DNA of 64,000 nucleotides, taken from the NCBI GenBank assembly GCA_036872755.1, contig JAVHNS010000001.1:186001-250000 (forward strand). The letters are read 5' to 3'. Positions 60,535 through 64,000 of the stretch are shown in pieces; positions within the stretch are counted from its first letter, which is position 1, and each line of letters starts with the position of its first letter. The translations under genes were made by a program, and so were the position numbers. Under the pieces are notes generated by a model. That model was not told the origin of the DNA. It made no database searches and saw only the letters and a list, made by a program, of their open reading frames with translations. Origin of the DNA: Orbilia blumenaviensis (Eukaryota; Ascomycota; Orbiliomycetes; Orbiliales; Orbiliaceae).

Positions 60535-62549
60535 TCCGTCCGAATTTTGGGATTAGAGTTGCCGATTAAAATATCTATAGTATTTCGTTGCTGATGTATA
60601 GGAATCTATGGCATGCAACCAAGATCAAATTCCCGGCCGTACTGGGGTAAGATGTCAACGGTATCGCTGTAAGGTCAACTTGTAGTCATAAAGAAAACAT
60701 TTATTAAATCTTTAATCCAAGATGTGGCCACAGCATGAGGGCAGAATGTGGTTCTATCAATCTACTGATGTGCATGTACAAGGCCTTAAGGATGCAGCTG
60801 TGGCTGGTGTATTAATAGGATGAATAGTAACACGCACGGGCAGCCTATAAAGGATATTCATGGGAGCGATGATGCCTGCATGGTCACTATAATTGGATAT
60901 ATCGCAGAATATCCAGCATTTGAATGTTTTAGTCGGAAAAGACAGAATAAACTCGGTGGGGACTGGTGATCCTTGAATATTCGATCTTTTGGGAGAGGTG
61001 AACTTTTCGAAACAAGCCCAAGCTGCCCAAGTGACAGACCCGAGAAATTAGTTGAGGCTAAGTTAACTGACTGGAAGTATTTTATTCTAAGATACTGGAA
61101 ATCTGTGTTTAAATTGGATATTACATGGCTGTTGCATTATTTCTGTATTTGCAAAGAATATTATCGCCATAAATTCAAATTGAAATATTTTTTGTCCATT
61201 TTTAAACCTTTAATACCACGCGAGCCCATTGTGCATTGGGATCAACTAATCGATCGTTGTCTTGCGTGTTGCAAGTGTGGTATTTTTGGGAGACTTGGCG
61301 CCTTGGACGTCCGAGCATCTCCGTGGACCTCGAGAGAGCTATATTAGGGCATCCTCGAATATCTCGAATACCATGCAAATAGGTACCTAGGTATATGGCG
61401 CTCTCAAACGGCCAAAACTGTTTACCTTTGTAGGAAAAATAAGATGCTTTTGCAAGAACGGTTTCTTATATTGAAAACTGTTATCCTGCTTGTCGAAAAG
61501 ACTGTCGCTGTAACAACAATGCCACGCCTAAGTGCCTAGGTAAGTACCTACATTCATAAAGTCAATAATTTCAATACCATTGAACCATGTATTATACAGT
61601 GAGGCATAAATATAAGTTCTGATCTAGCTGAGCCAAGCCACGACATAGAGGCTGCTTTATGCGACCAGTTAGCCATCATGATTATAGTAAATTTATAAAC
61701 TGACTTCGATATCAATTGACCCCAAGGCCCCTTCAATCAGCACCTCACGATGCGAACATCCGGAAGAAAAACCAAAGCCTAGGTCTTCTCTATAGTTGTA
61801 GCAAATAAAAAAATTCATCTCGAATCGAACTTCCTTGCCCAAAAAAATCCGACCCCATCCCAATTCGGTCGTATTTTACGCTCGCAAACACCGACCGCAG
61901 AAAACACCGCCCCCGTCGGCCCCGCTTTCAACCGACTCGCCTACCGAGCGACAATCCAACCATGCAGGGCCTCGTCATCCCACCACCACAAAAACCAAAC
62001 CAGCGAATGCTAAGCTAAGTATTAATCCCAGGCTGTATTAACAAAAAAAAGTTAATATGTGGTTCAGGCTGCAGGGCATTTCTCACGGCGCTTTTTGTCT
62101 GTTAAATATCGACTATTAGCTAGAGGCTCCACACTCGGAGTCGACGGGGCTTAACCAATTCTATTCGGATTCGCTGTTTTTTTGTTGATATTCCGGCATA
62201 ACGTAAGCCGCGTGTTCAACTGTGTGGATTACGTAGACGCACTGCCCTCCATAATATTTTTTCTAGAATGAATTGAATTGAATTGAATTGAATTGAACTT
62301 GAACTTGAACTAAGAAAGATAAATACCCTGCCTCTGGGCACACCCCGTTTCAGGAAGTTATGATCTCCCAATCCCCATAGACACCTTTTGTGTGTAAGCA
62401 ATACAATACAAAAATACCACACGTGCAACGCATCTTCTAATTCCATATCCGCAACCACATCACCAAATAACACAACCACCACCCCTAAAAAAAAAGAGAT
62501 ATACATATCCTCAGTAAAAGTAAAGTAAAGTAATAAAAAAGAGAAAGAA
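60535..62549. other. Intergenic region
   Basis: No gene is supported; a 124-codon frame at 60973 lacks any feature and is AT-driven. It contains CCTAGGTA words near 61386 and 61533 and a pentamer repeat at 62268-62311. Confidence 0.5.
62268..62311 (+). repeat. Compound microsatellite (GAATT)n then (GAACTT)n
   Basis: Five to six copies of a pentamer run directly into about three copies of the related hexamer GAACTT. Confidence 0.8.
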
Positions 62550-63410
62550 ATGTGCAGACACGCCCACCACAACAACCAACGCACCCTCCTCGCCAGCGCA
62601 ATTCTCACCGGCCTCCAACAATACCAACAATCCCGCCGCACATCCTCCCAACCCACAATCCAAAACCCCAGCCGCTCGTTCCAAGAACCAATGGTTCGGG
62701 GAATAACCTACATCCCCCCTCACTACAATGAACCCGCAGATCCAAACCCTCCTGCATACGAAGAAGTCGCCGCTACCGCAAAGCCGTCTTTAATCGATGA
62801 AAAGCAGAGTTTATACCGTCTTAGCACCGAGGATGCGGTTCCGCCGCATGTCAGAGCCAGAGTTGCTGTTATTGACGACGATGGGTCTTATAATCCGAAT
62901 ACGGGATTAGACAGTTCTGTTACTGCTGCAGCAACTCCGCGGTTTATTAATACCCCACCGTTGATAACCCTGTCACCCGCAACCACCACCACAAGCACAG
63001 TCTCCGCAATCCCCACAAACAACGAGAGTAACAAACCAAAAGACGCGGCTCTAACCCACCTCCTCTCCGCCATCTCGCTCTACTTCGACACCCAAATAAC
63101 ACTGCACGGCGACTCCCGTCCGGCTACGGTTCGGAAATTGGAGTATAAAAAGGCAAAGAAGCTGTTGAAGGCTGAGAAGAAGTATATTGAGCATATGGCG
63201 AAGAAGGAGAAGAAGTGTCATAACGGAAGTAATAAGTGCGGGGAGAGGAGTGAGAGGTATACGGAGAAGATGGAGAAGAGGGCGGAGAAGATGGAGAGGT
63301 GGACGGAGTGGGTTGTGCAGAAGGCGGGAGAGAGGGAGGAGAGGTTGCGACATGTGCGCGGGTATGGACATGGACGTGGGCCGCTGCAGCGGGTGGAGGC
63401 TACCGCCTAA
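62550..63410 (+). CDS. Hypothetical protein with PPxY-like motifs and C-terminal coiled coil (286 aa)
   Basis: This is a single exon preceded by an A/G-rich leader (AAAAAGAGAAAGAAATG). The N-terminal half is Pro/Gln/Asn-rich and disordered, with YIPPHYNEP and NPPAYEEV; the latter is a PPAY motif of the kind bound by WW domains of Rsp5/Nedd4 ligases. A Thr/Ser-rich middle leads to a short ordered segment (AALTHLLSAISLYFDTQITLHGD). Then comes a long Lys/Glu-rich helix (about 190-275, repeated EKKY, EKME, AEKMERW) that looks like a coiled coil. It has no signal peptide or membrane segment. A possible 47-bp intron (63415-63461, GTACTT to TTTGCAG) starts four bases after the stop codon. The family is unknown, and its adaptor-like appearance is inference. 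Confidence 0.65.
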   Translation: MCRHAHHNNQRTLLASAILTGLQQYQQSRRTSSQPTIQNPSRSFQEPMVRGITYIPPHYNEPADPNPPAYEEVAATAKPSLIDEKQSLYRLSTEDAVPPHVRARVAVIDDDGSYNPNTGLDSSVTAAATPRFINTPPLITLSPATTTTSTVSAIPTNNESNKPKDAALTHLLSAISLYFDTQITLHGDSRPATVRKLEYKKAKKLLKAEKKYIEHMAKKEKKCHNGSNKCGERSERYTEKMEKRAEKMERWTEWVVQKAGEREERLRHVRGYGHGRGPLQRVEATA

Positions 63411-63564
63411 TCAGGTACTTTTCATTTACTTTATTTTATTTTTTTCTTTTTTTTTTTGCAGCGTTTAGGGTTTAGATTGTTTTGGAAGGATTCTGGAGTT
63501 CTACTGGCGTATCATAAGTGACAGCGATTGACTTGATTCGGTTCATTATATTCTACTTATTTGT

Positions 63565-63582
63565 GTATGTATGTATGTATGT
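63565..63582 (+). repeat. (TATG)n microsatellite
   Basis: About four tetranucleotide copies downstream of the coiled-coil gene. Confidence 0.8.
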
Positions 63583-63652
63583 TTTCGTGTACGTAATTAT
63601 GAAGCATGAAGCTCCACGCATGTATATATCCTATCCCACCATCCCATAAATC

Positions 63653-63670
63653 AAAAAAAAAAAAAAAAAA
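63653..63670 (+). repeat. Poly-A run (18 nt)
   Basis: A homopolymer lying just beyond the stop codon of the minus-strand gene at the edge. Confidence 0.75.
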
Positions 63671-63700
63671 TTAAAATAAACATATAAAGAAACAAAAAAA

Positions 63701-64000
63701 CTACCACCTCTTCAACAGATTATCAATATCCTTATTAGGATTAACCTTAACCGGCCCCTTCAACCCCCTCAACATCGTCGTCGTCTGCGGTGTCTCCCCC
63801 TTAGGCTCGATCAAATTATCCACATCCTTATTAGGATTAACCTTCACGGGACCTTTCTCCCCCTTCAAAACCGCCTCAACATCACATCCCTTCGGCACAA
63901 CCCACTGAGTGGGGATGGTACACCCGCAATCGCTATCACACCTAGGCGTGACGGTCGTGGTCGTCGGTGGCTTTTTAAGACAATCGCAACCGAAGTTTTG
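63701..64000 (-). CDS. Cys-rich protein with duplicated C-terminal motif, 5' part outside the window
   Basis: The frame is open from the right edge to a stop at 63701 (99 residues visible), so the start and most of the protein are missing. The visible part begins with Cys-rich sequence (FGCDCLKKPP, then PRCDSDCGCTIPTQWVVPKGCD) separated by a TTTTVT run. It ends with two copies of KGPVKVNPNKD-V/I-DNL, 36 residues apart. The final residues are KRW with no GPI signal. The Cys/Thr pattern suggests a secreted or wall protein, but no signal peptide can be seen because of truncation. I do not recognise a family. Confidence 0.6.
   Translation of the reverse strand, partial: QNFGCDCLKKPPTTTTVTPRCDSDCGCTIPTQWVVPKGCDVEAVLKGEKGPVKVNPNKDVDNLIEPKGETPQTTTMLRGLKGPVKVNPNKDIDNLLKRW

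Noticed and set aside
60973..61347. 124-codon plus-strand frame
   Set aside because: It has no family features, an odd clustering of Lys/Tyr/Phe that fits AT-rich non-coding DNA, and no leader or splice context.
62216..62656. 146-codon minus-strand frame
   Set aside because: It overlaps the microsatellite and the start of the coiled-coil gene, and its sequence is low-complexity Ser/Phe from the repeat.
63464..63475. Telomere-like TTTAGGGTTTAG
   Set aside because: It is less than two full repeats, sits in a 3' flank with genes on both sides and is within chance expectation.

Overview
The window is a piece of a filamentous ascomycete (Pezizomycotina) nuclear genome. The evidence is many short GT-AG introns (about 44-132 bp) with CTAAC-like branch sites, long intergenic spaces, and fungal families: CBM1 cellulose-binding modules, a PTH11-type seven-helix membrane protein, a HAK potassium transporter, a fungal tyrosinase, an ECM33-like receptor-L-domain protein and GPI-anchored cell-wall proteins. 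The carbohydrate-active enzymes fit a plant-associated or plant-litter-degrading fungus. I cannot name the species. I saw no rRNA, convincing tRNA, CRISPR, plasmid or intact transposon.

Layout. 0-6.7 kb: mostly empty, with weak small ORFs and one three-exon HD-superfamily hydrolase on the minus strand (4246-5149). 6.7-15.1 kb: a secreted GH95 alpha-L-fucosidase (+), a single-pass ECM33/SPS2-like cell-surface protein (-) and a secreted tyrosinase (-). 15.1-18.8 kb: no gene seen. 18.8-25.5 kb: a large disordered secreted orphan (-) divergent from a small secreted orphan (+), an eight-exon BOR1-type borate/anion exporter (-) and a Dabb-domain protein (-). 26.9-28.8 kb: a hypothetical protein (+) and a small GPI-anchored protein (-). 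31.3-38.0 kb: a 2217-residue secreted Thr-rich repeat protein (+). 39.8-42.9 kb: a ten-exon HAK-type potassium transporter (+). 44.5-48.2 kb: two neighbouring xylan-debranching enzymes, GH62-CBM1 arabinofuranosidase and CE1-CBM1 esterase (+,+). 49.8-51.6 kb: a PTH11-like receptor (-). 51.6-57.2 kb: no gene seen. 57.2-60.5 kb: a secreted protein with a duplicated domain (-). 62.5-64.0 kb: a coiled-coil hypothetical protein (+) and the 3' end of a Cys-rich repeat protein running off the right edge (-).

Functional reading. GH95, GH62 and CE1 remove side groups (fucose, arabinose, acetyl or feruloyl) from hemicellulose. All three have GGCTAAA, the XlnR/Xyr1 consensus, within about 1 kb upstream. 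Much of the rest is cell surface or secreted (ECM33-like, GPI protein, giant repeat protein, tyrosinase, orphans), with two ion transporters and one receptor-like protein. I assigned multi-exon models by hand from reading frame, splice signals and family motifs; lengths refer to those models.

The most unusual observations are very small exons (8 nt in the BOR1 homologue, well supported by protein conservation, and a possible 6-nt exon in the small secreted orphan), the giant protein with 24 Thr-Asp-Asp motifs and a 56-codon tandem array, a G-quadruplex motif upstream of it, and an exact 27-nt inverted repeat pair bracketing 25.9-30.7 kb.
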